This document shows positions 45,109-57,031 of a stretch of DNA of 64,000 nt, piece by piece. How positions within the stretch are numbered: the first letter of the stretch is position 1; every line of letters begins with the position of its first letter. The notes beneath the pieces were generated by a model. It searched no databases and was not told where the DNA came from. It was given only the letters and a program-made list of their open reading frames with translations. A program made the position numbers and the translations under genes. The DNA is from Thermothelomyces thermophilus ATCC 42464 (taxonomy: Eukaryota > Ascomycota > Sordariomycetes > Sordariales > Chaetomiaceae), in assembly GCF_000226095.1 (NCBI RefSeq), contig NC_016477.1:1612001-1676000 (forward strand), given 5' to 3'.

Positions 45109-46293
45109 ATGCATCCCGCCGGCCTCCTTCTCGTCTCCCTCTTGGCCACGGGCTCCTCCGCCCACGGCGTGGTGACCCTCATCAAGGGCGCCAACGGCGT
45201 CGACATGCCCGGACTGTCCGGTAATTACGTTTTCTCCCTCTCCCTCCCCCCCCCCCCCGGCCCCCCCCCCCCCAAAACACCAAACCAACAAAGGACAAAT
45301 AATTAATTAAATAACGTCAACATCAAAGTCGTCGACGGCACCCCCCGCGACTGCTCGACCAACCGGTGCGGCTCGCAGGCCGACACGTCCATCATCCGCG
45401 ACCGCGAGATCAGCTCGGGCCGGGTCGGCCCGCTGGGGCGCACGCAGGGCAGCGGGCCCGTCAACGCGAGCACCATGATCGCCGCCTTCATGGGCACCGG
45501 CGCCACCCCGCCCAACATCACCGACCCGGAGGCGGCCTCGGTCGGCGTCGAGGACGACCTCGGGCAGCTTGATAATGACGATGACGGCGGCAGCGGCGGC
45601 CGCGGCGGCGGCGGCAGGGGGTTCCGCAACGCCGCCCGCCAGCTCCTCAAGGGCCTCCTCGGCGGTGGTGGTGGTGGTGGTGGCCGCAACGCGGGACAGG
45701 CTCCCGCCGCCAAGACGGAGGGCAACGTCGCCGCCTTGGCCGGGCAGGGCGCCACCTCGGGCCTGCCGACCTGCTCCGACGACGGCATCATCACGATGGT
45801 GTTTCATCAGGTGGGTTTGATTTTTTTTTTTTTTTGCTTTTTGTTTTGGTTTTTTTTGCCTTGTTTCTTTCCTATCTTTCCCTACCCTTCGGCCCGCCTG
45901 CATCTAATTATCTCGCCGCTGATTCAATGAAAACAACAGATCAACCAGGACGGCGCGGGACCGCTCGAGGCGGCGGTGGACGGGACGTCGGGAGGGACGG
46001 ACCCGGCGGCGTTCCAGCAGGCGACGGTGACGCAGGACGTGCCCGGGATCGGGGTCGGGGGCCTGAGCCTGGCGACGAGCCGGGACTTCCCGCTGCAGGT
46101 GCAGATGCCGGCGGGCATGACGTGCGACGCCACCGTCGCCGGCGTCGACAACGTCTGCGTCGTCCGGGTCCGCAACAGCGCCCTCGCGGGGCCCTTTGGC
46201 GGCAGCGCCGCCTTCACCATGAGCCCGGCCGCCCGGAAGCGCGCCCTCGCCTACCGGATGAAGCAGAAGAGGGCTCGGGAGTTCCGTGCCTGA
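45109..46293 (+). CDS. Egh16/Gas1-like secreted appressorium protein (315 aa, 3 exons)
   Basis: Member of the fungal Egh16-like family (DUF3129), which includes Magnaporthe GAS1/GAS2 and Blumeria Egh16H, made during appressorium formation. Exons 45109-45220, 45329-45810 and 45940-46293 join across introns of 108 and 129 nt. The signal peptide ends GSSA, leaving an N-terminal His (HGVVTLIKGANG), as in copper-binding LPMO-like proteins. Family motifs are GVDMPGLS, DGTPRDC, CGSQADTSIIRD, a Gly-rich low-complexity insert (about 150-190) and CDATVAGVDNVCVVRVRN near the end. Intron 1 contains long C runs and intron 2 a T tract. The tail is basic. Role in host penetration is family-based inference. 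Confidence 0.88.
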
Positions 46294-46757
46294 GAGAGAG
46301 CGGGGAACTACTGGATCATTATTTATTTAGGTCTTTCTTGGCATCAAGTTGAGAAAGAAATGGATGCAGGAGGAGCGGGAATGCAAGGGCAACGAGAATC
46401 TTTTTCGACCTTGGCCGGCCGAAGCACGCATCATCTATTCCACCACGTCAAGTTTACGATTTAAGTCATGTATGTACAGTACAATCAATGAATTAGCTTG
46501 GGTTTCAGAGACTATGACGGATCATGGAACTGCCTTATACAGACAGCATAACACCGTGTCCATCACCTGCGGGGGGTTGGTTGCGGGGTTGGTGAAGTAA
46601 AAAAGAGAAAACAGGAAGCACCTCGATCAGATTTGTGTGACGATAGCACTCTTTCTGATGCCTTTGTATAATTATCCCCGGAGAAATCTACGCTGTGCAA
46701 GGGTATCTTAGACACGTACAGTACGTCGTGCCGCATTCATGTGTCACACATCCCAGG
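46294..46757. other. Convergent intergenic gap (3' regions)
   Basis: Shared 3' space of the Egh16-like gene and the permease. Nothing else seen. Confidence 0.5.
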
Positions 46758-48641
46758 TCATACGCTCTTGAATATCGTGGTCCACCACTTCGACCCTGCA
46801 GCCCGGCCGGGAGCCGAGCCTTGCCTCTTGGCCTCGTCCAGGTCCCTCCGCCTCCCGGATTGCAGGTCAACCTCGTGGGCCTTCCACCAGTGCGTCCTGA
46901 AGACCAGCTTGTACACGACAAAGATGAGGCCGAAGAGCGGCAGCAGGATGTAGGCGTCGACGAACAAGCCGCCGTCGAAGGGCGCGAACGTCGACCAGCC
47001 CTGGATGAGGGCCAAGAAGACGTTGGCGGCCAGGCCAAAGTAGGCGTTGTAGGGATACCACAACGACCGGAACGGCAGCTCGGCCGGCGCGTGGCCCTGG
47101 GCCTTCCAGGCGGAGCGGAAGCGGATGTGCGTGAAGCTGATGGCTCCCCAGACGAGGAAGGTCGACACGCCGCTGAGGTTGACAATGTAGCCGTAGGCCT
47201 TGCTGGCGCCGGTGCTGACGTTCATCATGCTGAGGGCGCCGCACAGGTTGGTGAAGACGATGGCGGGGATGGGCACGCCTCGCTTGTCGGTCCAGCCGAG
47301 GATCCTGGGGGCCTTGCCGTCCTGGGCCATGTACAGGAGGGTGCGGCTGCCGATGTAGATGGAGCTGTTGACGGCGCTGAGGCAGGTGATGAAGATGAAG
47401 GCGTTGATCAGGTGGACTCCGCCCTCCCAGCCCGCCTTCTGGATCGCCACCGTCATGGGGCTCTTGAGCGCCCGGCTCGTCCCGCCCACCAGATCCGGCG
47501 CGTCGGCGGGGCAGGTCAGGCCGAAGAAGAAGGCGCTGCCCATGTAGACGACGGCGATGCGGATGAAGACTTGGCGGATGGCCAGGGGCACGGCGTGACC
47601 GGGATTCCTGGTCTCGGTGGCCGCAACGGCGACGGACTCGACGCCGGCGTAGAAGGTGCTGCAGAAGACGAAGACCGAGGCAACGCCCCTGAAGCCATCG
47701 GTGAAGGCGCCGGGTTCGTGCCAGTACCGAAACCCGACCGCGTCAGCCCCTTTGACACCGCCCGAGGCGTAGCTGCGTGCTGTCAGTAATCGATCTATCC
47801 AGATGTCTAAATATGTATGCGCCCCCCCCCCCCCCTCTTGACCCTAGAGGGAGAGAGGGAGAGAGGGAGAGAGGGGAGACGGGGGAACCAACACGATGCT
47901 GAAGAGGAAGTAGGCGATCAAACCGATGATCTTGATCAGCGCAAGCCAGAACTCGGCCTCTCCAAACGTCTCAACTCCCAGCAGTTGGAAGGCGAGGAAG
48001 GCGAACTATTAAATCATATCATCCGTGTAAGTCAGCATACAGAGAGTAAGGTAATTACTGGAAGTAGGTACCGTCACCGCACAGACGCCCGCCGCAGCTA
48101 ATTAATAATAAGGAAACTCACTCACCCAGAAGATCAGGAAATAACCCCAGATGGGCACCCTGTCGCTCCAAAAGACGAGGACGCTCGAGATGACGTTGTA
48201 CTCGTTGGCCAGGACACAGAACCAGATGATGTAGTAATTCCAGCCGACGGCGACGCCAAAGGCCTTGTCCACGAAGCGGTCGCTCAGCGCGGTGAAGGCG
48301 CCGCCGGTGGGATACAGCGTCGTCAGCTCGCCGAGCGACTGCATGATGGAGAAGGCGATGATGCCGATGACGCCGAAGCCGATCAGCAGGGAGGCGGGCC
48401 CGCCGGCCGACAGGGCGCCGCCGGAGCCGATGAGAAGGCCGGGCCCGATGATGCCGGCCAGGGCCATCATGGACAGGTGGCGCGTCTTGAGACCGCGCTT
48501 GACGCCGCTGTGCGGGTCGATGATGCGGAAGTCGTCCGAGTCCGAGCCCGTGGCGGCCTCGGTGGCCGTGTCGGGGTCGCCACCATTCCTGGAGAACGAG
48601 ACGTCGTCCTCGGCCGTATGTGGCTTGAGTTTGCCCACCAT
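46758..48641 (-). CDS. Amino acid permease, APC/YAT family (547 aa, 3 exons)
   Basis: Plasma-membrane proton/amino-acid symporter. Exons 48641-48126, 48005-47893 and 47772-46758. Intron 1 is GTGAGT...ATAG. Intron 2 is 120 nt with acceptor CGCAG; its donor (GTTGGT) is chosen because it restores the frame and is the weakest point. The conserved opening LKTRHLSMMALAGIIGPGLL follows a hydrophilic N-terminus. Later motifs are YPTGGAF, GWNYY, FRYWHEPGAF, ETRNPG, SSIYIGSRTLLYMAQDGKAP and the RDLDEA tail. About 12 membrane spans are expected. The start is taken at MVGKL; an upstream in-frame ATG would add a poly-Pro from a G tract (48757-48777) and is unlikely. Confidence 0.9.
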
Positions 48642-50107
48642 CGCCTTGTTCCCGGTCTGCCTTGATGTATAATTCAAGGGAACGAAGGGTGAGTTTGGAG
48701 CAGACGCGATGTGAGCGGTAGAGAGGACCGGTCCGGGACGATCAGAGGAAGCTGTTTGGGGGGGGGGGGGGGGGGGAGGGCGTTGCGTTCGGACGACCAC
48801 TTCCGGCAGTCAAGAGCGCCGATCAGGGACCAGAAGATGCAGAGACGGTGACGGGAGGAAGGACGAAGAGTGGGAGGCGACCGATACCTGCAGCATCAAT
48901 CCGATGGAATAGATGAACGAGTGAATTTGGGGGGGTGAATATGGCGGGGGGCAGCGGGATGCTTAAGGTTTCATTCTCTCCGCTCCAGCAGCGGCAGTTG
49001 ACAGAGACCGGGGACGCGCCCTTCGCAATCCTGCTGCAACTGTAAGCAAGCATTGCCGAGTCGCTAGCCTGAACCGCATCCCCGTCGGCGACCCGACCCT
49101 GAGGGCGGTTCCGGGGGAGAAACGACTGCATTCGGGCAAGCTCGTCGCCAAGTTTGCAGCGTAGCGCGATAGCAGGGGATTTTGCGTGGGGTCGCAGCGC
49201 TGGCAAGAACTGGCCGGGCGGTTTACTCGGCACCCTGTAACAGACTCGCGGGGAATATTAGGTGTAAGGCTGTTAGCCAGGAATCTCGGGTCTGTTGCAC
49301 CAAATCTGCCACGAATCGCGCAATCCTGCTGGCGTGAGCCTCATTGTGGGGGCGCCCCTGCCTGCTGTTCCGCGATTGGCTTGCCGGCAGGGGCAGCCCA
49401 CGCGACATCCCACGGCAATCCAAGGCCATCTGAACCCAGCGTTGCCCCGCACGTGGAGGCGCACTGGCTGGTGACATCACTTTGCTCCGCCGAGATCCAG
49501 GGCTTACGCAGGGTTCATCTTGCCACTATTTCAAAGCTAACAAACACAAACTTGCACTGCTAGGAACGCATCCGCATGTTGACATCCAAGAAACCAAAAC
49601 GAGAAACAATGATTCATCTACGCAGCAGGCGCCGAGATGCGTACTTAGCGAAAGGTGCATGCCCTACTTTAGACAGAATGCAGCAACTACATTACGGAAT
49701 ACCTTACTTGGTATACAGATTACTACTGTGTAGTACATACATACATACATACATACAAGTACGGAGCTATACAAGAACTTCGCACTACGCTAGGTAGGTG
49801 CCGGCCCCAGCCACCCTAACTCCGGGCTCCATCGCCCCATCAGCCCGGGAACGCGGCACAAGTGGGTGCGATAACTAGTGTAATAACTAACAATTTCAGT
49901 GCGCTGCTTATTCTTGGAGACGTTTGAACAAAGCTTGACCCAAAGCTGTGCATTAGCTCCGTACGTCATAACAACCGCCGGAGACCCAATTTGAGACGCA
50001 ATAAAACTCGAGACGAGATTTTTTTTGGTCGAGAGCAGCTAGTTTCCCGTCAATAACAATGCATTACAGGAATTAACGCTTGTATCATTTTACATGTTGC
50101 GCTCATC
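48642..50107. other. Divergent intergenic region
   Basis: Lies between the permease (-) and the hydrolase fragment (+), so it holds both promoters. It includes an (ACAT)n microsatellite at about 49733-49757. No gene is supported. Confidence 0.5.
48757..48777. repeat. Poly-G tract in the permease leader
   Basis: About 18 uninterrupted G on the plus strand, within the presumed 5' leader of the permease gene. Confidence 0.8.
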
Positions 50108-50716
50108 ATGAAGCCCTCTTTTGATATTCACGAAAAGGAGAGACAGCCGCACCCGGCAGAGAGGCGACGGCGGCGGCGGCTCACTCCGAGGGTGCGCGTC
50201 ATCGTCGTGTTCCTCGCCGCCGTCTATGCCCTGTATTGCTACTTCATCTCCAAGCCGCTCCTTGCGCACCCGCTTCCCCAGCACACGGGTCCGTATGCCG
50301 TCGGGGACATCACCATCCCCGCCGCCGTGGACGCTCCCCTGACCGATCAGGCCATCCCGACTTCGCAGGACGGAGGAGAGGGCGCGAGCGAGCGGGAGCG
50401 GGGGAGCCCGCCGGGCGGCGAGGATGGTCGTCCCGGCCCCGACCCCGAGGGCGGTTTTCCCGTCATCATCTTCTCGCACGGCACCGTGTCCTCCCGGACG
50501 GATTACTCACACTTCGCGGGCGAGCTGGCGGCGCGCGGCCACGTGGTCGTTATGATGGAGCACCGCGAAGGTTCGTGCCTGGGCAAGCCCGGCCAGGGAG
50601 GAGGGAGTGACAAGGGTTTTGTCGAGGACCTGAGGCAGGGCGGACGGGCCGATTGGAGGCGGTATTACTGGAAGATTCACGTCTTGCCTGCGGGGAGCGT
50701 GGGCGAAAAGCAGTAA
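50108..50716 (+). pseudogene. Truncated PAF-acetylhydrolase-like membrane protein (202 aa)
   Basis: The open frame starts with a basic N-terminus and one membrane span (VRVIVVFLAAVYALYCYF, about residues 30-48). It then has the start of an alpha/beta hydrolase domain: VIIFSHGTVSSRTDYSHFAG and HVVVMMEHREGS. This resembles the plasma/type II platelet-activating-factor acetylhydrolase family (FSHG.G..R..Y, EHRDGS). The protein ends before the GHSFG nucleophile, Asp and His, so it cannot be catalytic as read. The last ~45 residues do not resemble the family. It may be a pseudogene, or a missed intron could lead on, but no downstream hydrolase sequence is seen before the pectinesterase. Confidence 0.6.
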
Positions 50717-50781
50717 GGTAAGTAGGTTCAAAAAAAAAAGAAGACTACCACCTATATACAGTTTCATATGCACTCTCTCCC

Positions 50782-50810
50782 ATCATCATCATCATCATCA
50801 TCATCATCAC
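50782..50810. repeat. (CAT)n microsatellite
   Basis: About nine CAT units between the two convergent genes. Confidence 0.85.
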
Positions 50811-50835
50811 GTCCATCTCGGCTCCCGTGCCGCAC

Positions 50836-51846
50836 CTACGACAGGTACGACGTGTCGACCCAGCTTGCGTAGTCGCTGCCCAGCACGGTCTCGATGCTCA
50901 CGGGGGCGGACAGCTGCTTGGCGAAGGCGGCACGGGACCCGGACGCGCCGGCGCCGGCGCCCGTGTTTCCGTACTCGCCAAACTCGACCTCGTCCGTCCG
51001 CTCGTCTCCCGTGTTCCAGACGCTCCAGCCGGCGGCGTTGACGACCCCGGACAGGCTGGTCTTCTGGAAGACGACGCGGGCGTAGTTGCGCCACGGCCGG
51101 CCGAGGTAGTAGGCGCCGGCGGGGACGGAGTCGCCGCTGCGGGCCGAGACGGCCGAGTTGTGGATGACGTAGTAGGACGGGTTGTCGGCCGAGTCGCGGC
51201 CGTTGGCGGTGATGTAGCCCTTGGAGGCGGCCAGGACGCGGATGTCGGCGGCGTCGAACCAGGCGCGGGCGCGCTGGCCGAAGATGAAGTCGGTGGCGCC
51301 CTCGACGTAGCTGCGCGCGTACACCTGCGCCCCCTCGTTGGCCAGCACCGTGTCCTGGTAGCCGCGGAACTGGCAGGCGTAGTAGCCCTGCCGGTCCGCC
51401 TGTGCGCTCAGTGCCAGCGCCTGCGACCCCTTGCCGCGCGTGTTGACCAGGTTGACGTTGTAGACGCGCAGGTTGGCCGTGTGCGCCCGCAGCGTCGCCG
51501 TCGCGTCGTTGTCGGCCGAATCGTCCTGGCTCCGCGACTGCGTGATGGTCACCTTGTTGGCCGAGAACCTGCTCGTGTCCTCGGTCTCGCCGTACACCAC
51601 CAGCGCCGACCGCAGCGCCGGGATGGTGACCTGCTCCTGGTACGTGCCCCCGTAGATGAAGATGCACTGCTCCGACGTCGCCGACCTGCTCAGCGCATCC
51701 ACCGCCGACTGGACCGTCTTGTACGTCCCCGAGCTGCCCACCGTCAGGCAACCCTCGGGCGGCGAGGTGCGCGCGGCCCGGCTCTGGAGAGGCGCCGCCG
51801 CCGCCGCCGCGGCGAGCGAGACGAACCCGAGTACCTTGGAGAGCAT
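50836..51846 (-). CDS. Secreted pectin methylesterase (CE8, 336 aa)
   Basis: Hydrolyses methyl esters of homogalacturonan in plant cell walls, opening pectin to polygalacturonases. Single exon. The signal peptide MLSKVLGFVSLAAAAAAAP is followed by the start of the right-handed beta-helix (GTYKTVQSAVDAL). Catalytic motifs are complete: GYQDTV (Q164, D165), GATDFIFG (D186, the nucleophile) and YLGRPWRNY (R250). Length is typical for fungal CE8. It is convergent with the hydrolase fragment, 120 bp away. Its presence argues for a plant-associated lifestyle. The long high-GC antisense ORFs over it are shadows. Confidence 0.95.
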   Translation of the reverse strand: MLSKVLGFVSLAAAAAAAPLQSRAARTSPPEGCLTVGSSGTYKTVQSAVDALSRSATSEQCIFIYGGTYQEQVTIPALRSALVVYGETEDTSRFSANKVTITQSRSQDDSADNDATATLRAHTANLRVYNVNLVNTRGKGSQALALSAQADRQGYYACQFRGYQDTVLANEGAQVYARSYVEGATDFIFGQRARAWFDAADIRVLAASKGYITANGRDSADNPSYYVIHNSAVSARSGDSVPAGAYYLGRPWRNYARVVFQKTSLSGVVNAAGWSVWNTGDERTDEVEFGEYGNTGAGAGASGSRAAFAKQLSAPVSIETVLGSDYASWVDTSYLS

Positions 51847-52816
51847 CGTGCCGGTTGTCGATCAATAATTAATAACAATAAATAAACCAGGTAAGCCAAT
51901 ATAGCTTGGTGAACCCAGAATTGATTTAATTATTAACCTTATGCTATGCAGGTGGGAGACTGTAATAGCGAATGATTCGTTATTATTTCAAGTCGAGGTA
52001 ACCAGGCTGGCAAGAACCAGGAATATCCATTAATAGCAATGGAGTTATCATCAGTGAAGGATTTATACCTGTATGAAACTACCTATGTTCTAATCCATTT
52101 ATAATCATGATTTGTTCCCATACCTATCAGATGAGACCGCTAAACGAGTCCAAAGAGCCCCTAACCGTGATCACTGCGCCGTGTGGCTCCTCCTGGGGGG
52201 GCTAATTATTGTCCGCGTGGGTGCGGAATCGTAAAACTGCACATCGGGTTTATTTTGGCGATGCGCCATTCAGCCGGGATTCAATATCTTTTCCACCAAC
52301 TGTTGTCACGCGATGGGGGAAGATCACGGCGCACACTACTGTGTAGAGCCTCATACTAATTGAAAGTTGCCGCACCACGGAATGTTTGTCATGGCCCGAA
52401 ACAGAGCGGGCCGGTTATGTGGAGGTTTCTGGCCGTCCGGGCGCCGCTGGTTGGTGGATTCAAATTTTGTCGGCTCATCAAGGGGTAACGTTTTGTAGTC
52501 GGTAGGTATATATGTACGGATGTACGGATTACATACGTAAGTTAGGTAGCATCGACTCCTCAATCAGGCGAGGAGGCTCCGGGGCCGCCGAGAGTCGAAT
52601 CGTGTCCTGCATCTTCCGTTGCCCTCTTCTTCTCTCCCTTTTTCTCTATTATTCCTAATCTCAACATTTAAAGACAAGCCTGCCCTGATAGGTCTCTCGA
52701 TCTGCTGAGCTTTCTTTTACGCCGCATCCCGGAAATTCTCGGAAAGAAAAGATCGTAGTCGTGTTTCTGTCTCTCTTAATATGATTTTCAACCATAATAC
52801 TTTCATATTGGGCCAC
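51847..52816. other. Intergenic, pectinesterase promoter to tRNA
   Basis: Contains the AT-rich leader aataattaataac just upstream of the pectinesterase start. No gene is supported. Confidence 0.5.
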
Positions 52817-52887
52817 GCGTCAGTGGTTTAGTGGTAAAATCCATCGTTGCCATCGATGGGCCCCGCGTTCGATTCGCGGCTGACGCA
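52817..52887 (+). tRNA. tRNA-Gly (GCC)
   Basis: 71 nt. Acceptor stem GCGTCAG pairs with CTGACGC, discriminator A. D arm TGGTTTAGTGGTA; anticodon stem CATCG/CGATG with loop TTGCCAT (anticodon GCC). T arm CCGCG-TTCGATT-CGCGG. No intron. A TTTTTT terminator starts at 52888. The A and B boxes are canonical. Confidence 0.96.
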
Positions 52888-52894
52888 TTTTTTG
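52888..52894 (+). terminator. Pol III terminator of tRNA-Gly
   Basis: A T run directly after the tRNA 3' end. Confidence 0.85.
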
Positions 52895-55800
52895 CTCCTT
52901 GAGCTCCTGGGTGGACACATTAGGCAAGAAGATTCCGTACGACCTAGGTAGTCTCCCTAGGCAAGGTAGATGGGTAATAGGGTATATACGGATTAGGGTT
53001 ATCACACATGCCGTCGACCTGTGGGGAATGTCGAGCATAGGTTGTCTAACAGGTGACCCAACGGTGGCCTCAGCTGACGATATATAAGTCTGAGCAGCGC
53101 TTTAGGAACATTTATCTCTTGTTTCTTGTTACCATTCTATACTCTGTTGTTTTGGTGGTGCGGCTCATTGACTGAACGAATAATGACATATTGTTCCTAA
53201 TAAAGCTGCCTTCCGCATTTGTACCTTGTCAGCGATTCGCAGGACGGCAACAGATATTGACTCCTCATATACCGACATGGCTAGTACGCTGCTTCTCTAA
53301 TAATTGTCAGCATAGGTATTTTCCTTCTCGCCAAGTTATTAAAGCTGGTTCCTAGGTTTCGCGGTACCGGACTTCCGTAGAAAATGTCCGGGAAACTAGG
53401 TAGTTGAAAACGTCTTGCCCAATGCAGGGATGTAGCTGCCCTGACTAATTAGAACAAAGCATATATCATAGGGTCGGAAATGCCGGAAATACCGGAAACC
53501 TTTTTGATTTATGCTTCATGCTTTAGGCCAAGAGGTCTCGACGTTGACTTTATTTTCCAAGCACCTGCTCCTGAGTTGTCGTTAGGGTATGTTCTGACCT
53601 GAAGCCCACCTATCTACTTGACGAAGATTTGATAGGACGGACACAATCCAATGCTCTGTGTTCTCTGGAGTGGAGCGAGCAGAAAGCACGTCGTTTACCC
53701 TCAGTGAATATCGGTTCAATCAATCCAGGAGTGCGGTTGCCGAGATTGCCTGCCGATTTCAGGTTTTGGACCGGAGTCAGCCGGATGCTTCCAACGGCGG
53801 AAAGGAGGAAATCCAAGGAAACAGTCGGCCTTTCAACTACAGACTCGGGTGAACTGGCCCAAAGGTGTCGACAACAGGTAGGTCAACCAATGAGGAACAC
53901 ACAGTGTTCCGCACCGCATAACGACCACGGCTCTCCATTTGATTTCTGTGCTCTTCCGTAGCATCGCTGGGGACACTGGGAGTTCAACTACCTGAACTAC
54001 TTCAGGTAGGTAGCTATGTAAGGTAGTTCAGATGCCCGACCAATCTGGTCGGGCCGATATAAAAAAAGGAAGCCTAGTACTGAGGTTACACCCACTGCTA
54101 CAAAACTACCTACTCCCTTAAAGAAAAACAATAATTCAACTTTAAGGACTTTCCGGACCCTTTATGCTGCACATGTCGACCACACCCATCATCCGCATAT
54201 GATAGTCACACGTGGGGTGTTTAACCTGCGTACGCAGCGAGCGGGATGTTAACCATTGGCTGATCGAGGCTTGGCCACACGGATCTGTTTTCCTGGATCG
54301 TGCTTTACTACCGGACAGAGTTGACGAATTGAAAGTTCCGTTTCAGCGAAAAAGGGGGAGGAGGGGCATGTGCCCCTGAGCGATTCCCCCTCCAACCAAT
54401 GGGATTGTCACGCTCTTACACATCGACCCGTCCTTGATGCGCGCCTTCTTTTACACAGTAACAACATTCTTGCATATGGCTGAGCATGCCTTTTGAACTG
54501 GACCCTGAGGGCCTTTTCCCTGCCCGGCGCCGTCGCACAAAAGTGGTCCCGGGATACTGGTCTAGGGCCGTGACCACGCCGATAGAGCAGCCAAACGCCC
54601 ACTACTACCTTCCGTAGATACCTAGCAGATCTCGCAGCAGGTCTGCTGCACATGGCAGCACCCGGCGGCACACGACATCAGAGGAGGTGCGCATGCGCAA
54701 AATTCAACGTTACATGTCGACGACTCGACATCTTTTTTTTTCACCGCGTTTGGAGGACAAAGAAAAAGAGACGACGCCGCTATCTCGGCGAAATCGCCGC
54801 TAGGCACCCGTTTTCACGCACCTTGATGTACTGATGGTAGTGACCCAAGCATGGCGGATGCTACCTAGATATGACCAAACGTGGGGTAGAAGGACAATTC
54901 ACGCGGGGCTGAGAACGCTATCGTAGGATTCGCCCGAACACCGTCGATCCTAGCCGTTGACCGTTGTCGGCACTAGTGTGTAGCTCTTGGGTCTAGAATC
55001 TTGGACTTACTGGCCTTGGCAATAACAAAATTGACAAGAGAGAAACCCCCGTCACGGGGTGTTGTTGCTTGATCACACAGCAATCTACACAGTAGATGGC
55101 GGATTACTTGCCACGGAACTAAACCAAAGCATTGCGAGCGGGTTAAATTTATTGGTCTCTTTCCCGTCTCGCCACTTTTCCCGGCCCCAGATCCGGCTCG
55201 CCATTGGCCGCCGTGCAGGACCCTGAGGCTCAAAGACCTGCTTGCATATCGCATCCCGCCCCCCCCCCCCCTTCCCCCTCCTTTTTCCCCGGAGCTGTTC
55301 TGAACACGGTAGCGGGCGGCATCGGCGACGGACCGATGTCCTTCTTTCGTTCAGATTTTGTAGGAGTCCTGCATCCTTCCATCGTACCATGCTCTGTCAC
55401 CGCAGGATGGCACCCAATATTTCCCCTCTTCGAGTGAACACGCCCTCCCACTTCAAGTGACAAAGGTCGCCGATGTCGCGAGAAACTAGGGCTCGATGCT
55501 GGGGTACTAGGTAGACCTAGACCGATCAGATGGTACCAAATTGGCAGGTTTCATTGGGTTCGGCCTTTCCCACGCCGGTTCCCTCTGGGTGTTGTATGAG
55601 AGTGCCATGTGCTTTGCGTCTCGCCCACCTGCCCCTCCTCTGAACTTACCCCCACCCCCTGTCATTCCGCAGCTCTATCTACGCATTCCACTCGGCGATT
55701 TCTACTTGTAGTTATTCACTATGGCCGTTTGAAAAGTATATTAAACAGCCTCAAAACCTTCTCCATCCGCTCCTTTGTCTTCTCTCGTCTCTGCACCGAC

Positions 55801-55997
55801 GTTCCTTCTCCAGCAGAGAGACATATACATACACATTCCTTCGGCTGCATTCCAGCGGAATCTTCGATTCATCTTCTCCCTTCCTTGTACATACTTTGAC
55901 GAGCTGTATCCTCGCATACAGCCTTGTTCTTCGCTCTCCTTTTTTGCATTCTTGAATCTATTCTCCCACTTCTTTGCTCGTGTCTCCCGACGCCGCA
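52895..55997. other. 3.1-kb stretch without supported gene
   Basis: Short conflicting ORFs only. It holds two hairpins (53988-54009 and 54034-54054), a C tract at 55257-55271 and a pyrimidine-rich leader before the glucanase (55740-55990). Confidence 0.5.
53988..54054. repeat. Two adjacent 9-bp-stem hairpins
   Basis: CTACCTGAA (53988-53996) pairs with TTCAGGTAG (54001-54009) across a 4-nt loop. GCCCGACCA (54034-54042) pairs with TGGTCGGGC (54046-54054) across 3 nt. GAACTAC (53994-54000) can also pair with GTAGTTC (54023-54029). Confidence 0.8.
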
Positions 55998-57031
55998 ATG
56001 CACTTCACTTCGTACCTCTCGGTTCTGTCCGTCCTGGGCACCAGCGGCGGCGTCCTGGCCTGGGCACCCCCCAGCTACGACGGGTACAGGCTGGTCTGGT
56101 CGGACGCGTTCCCGGGCGCCCCCGGGACGCTGCCGAACGAGAACAACTGGAACATCATCACGGGCAACCTGGGCGTCAACAACGAGCTCGAGGTCTACCA
56201 GCGGGACCCGCGCAACCTGCAGATGAGCGGCGGCAACACGCTGCAGATCGTCCCCTGGCTCGACGGCTCCACCTGGTCCTCGGGCCGGATCGAGTCCAAG
56301 TACACCTTCACGCCCCAGCCCGGCGGCCGCACCATGGCCGAGGCCCAGATCCGCTTCGGCTCCAACGACATCAGCACCAAGCAGGGCCTCTGGCCCGCCT
56401 TCTGGCTGCTCGGCGACTCCATCCGCCACGGCACCGGCTGGCCCGCGTGCGGCGAGCTCGACATTTTGGAGACCATCAACGGCCAGCTGACGGGCTACGG
56501 AACCGCCCACTGCACCGGTTCGTCATCCCTCCCCCCCCCCCCCTTTTTTTTCATGTTTCTTTATAATATGGACAGCAAAGAAACTGACTTGTATGGCCAT
56601 GTCCGGAACCGGGAACAGCCTGCAATGAACCCGTCGGTCGCGGTGGCTCGGTCCCCATCCCCAATCAGGACTTCCAGCGGTGGCGGATCGTCTGGGACCT
56701 CACCAATGGCGACTGGCGCGCCCAGACCATCACCTGGTTCATGAACGACCAGCAGTTCCACCAGCTCAGCGGTGCTACCATCGGAGACCAGGGCGTCTGG
56801 TCCACCCTGACTAACAAGCCGCTCTTCTTCATCCTCAACATGGCCGTCGGCGGCAACTGGGTGAGTTCTTTGACCCTCTGCAAGAGAGAGAGAAAGAGAG
56901 AGAGACGAGGTGGTGTGACCTGATGTGCTGACGAATCCGATCCGTCGTAGCCCGGCTATCCCAACGACAGGACCCAGGGTGGCTACGGAGCCATGATGGA
57001 GGTGGGCTATGTTGCTCATTACTCGACCTAG
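55998..57031 (+). CDS. GH16 endo-beta-1,3(4)-glucanase, secreted (280 aa, 3 exons)
   Basis: Cleaves beta-1,3/1,4-glucans of plant or fungal walls. Exons 55998-56517, 56619-56860 and 56951-57031 join across introns of 101 nt (GTTCGT, CTGAC branch, ACAG) and 90 nt (GTGAGT, GTAG). The signal peptide is MHFTSYLSVLSVLGTSGGVLA. The catalytic signature GELDILE has nucleophile E153, D155 and acid/base E158. It is preceded by QGLWPAFWLLG and followed by WDLTNGDW, FILNMAVGGNWPGYP and the typical end VGYVAHYST. Length is normal and no binding module is present. Donor 1 (GTTCGT) is non-consensus but is supported by frame and by the family sequence on both sides. Confidence 0.92.

Noticed and set aside
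46695-47789. 364-aa plus-strand ORF opposite the permease
   Set aside because: Gly/Asp/Glu/Val-rich shadow of a GC-rich membrane-protein gene whose minus frame has family motifs.
50827-51885. Two 352-aa ORFs overlapping the pectinesterase
   Set aside because: Low-complexity Arg/Gly/Val shadows; the pectinesterase frame has all catalytic motifs.
53610-53961. Overlapping ORFs on both strands
   Set aside because: Equal-length ORFs on both strands without any domain are expected by chance here.
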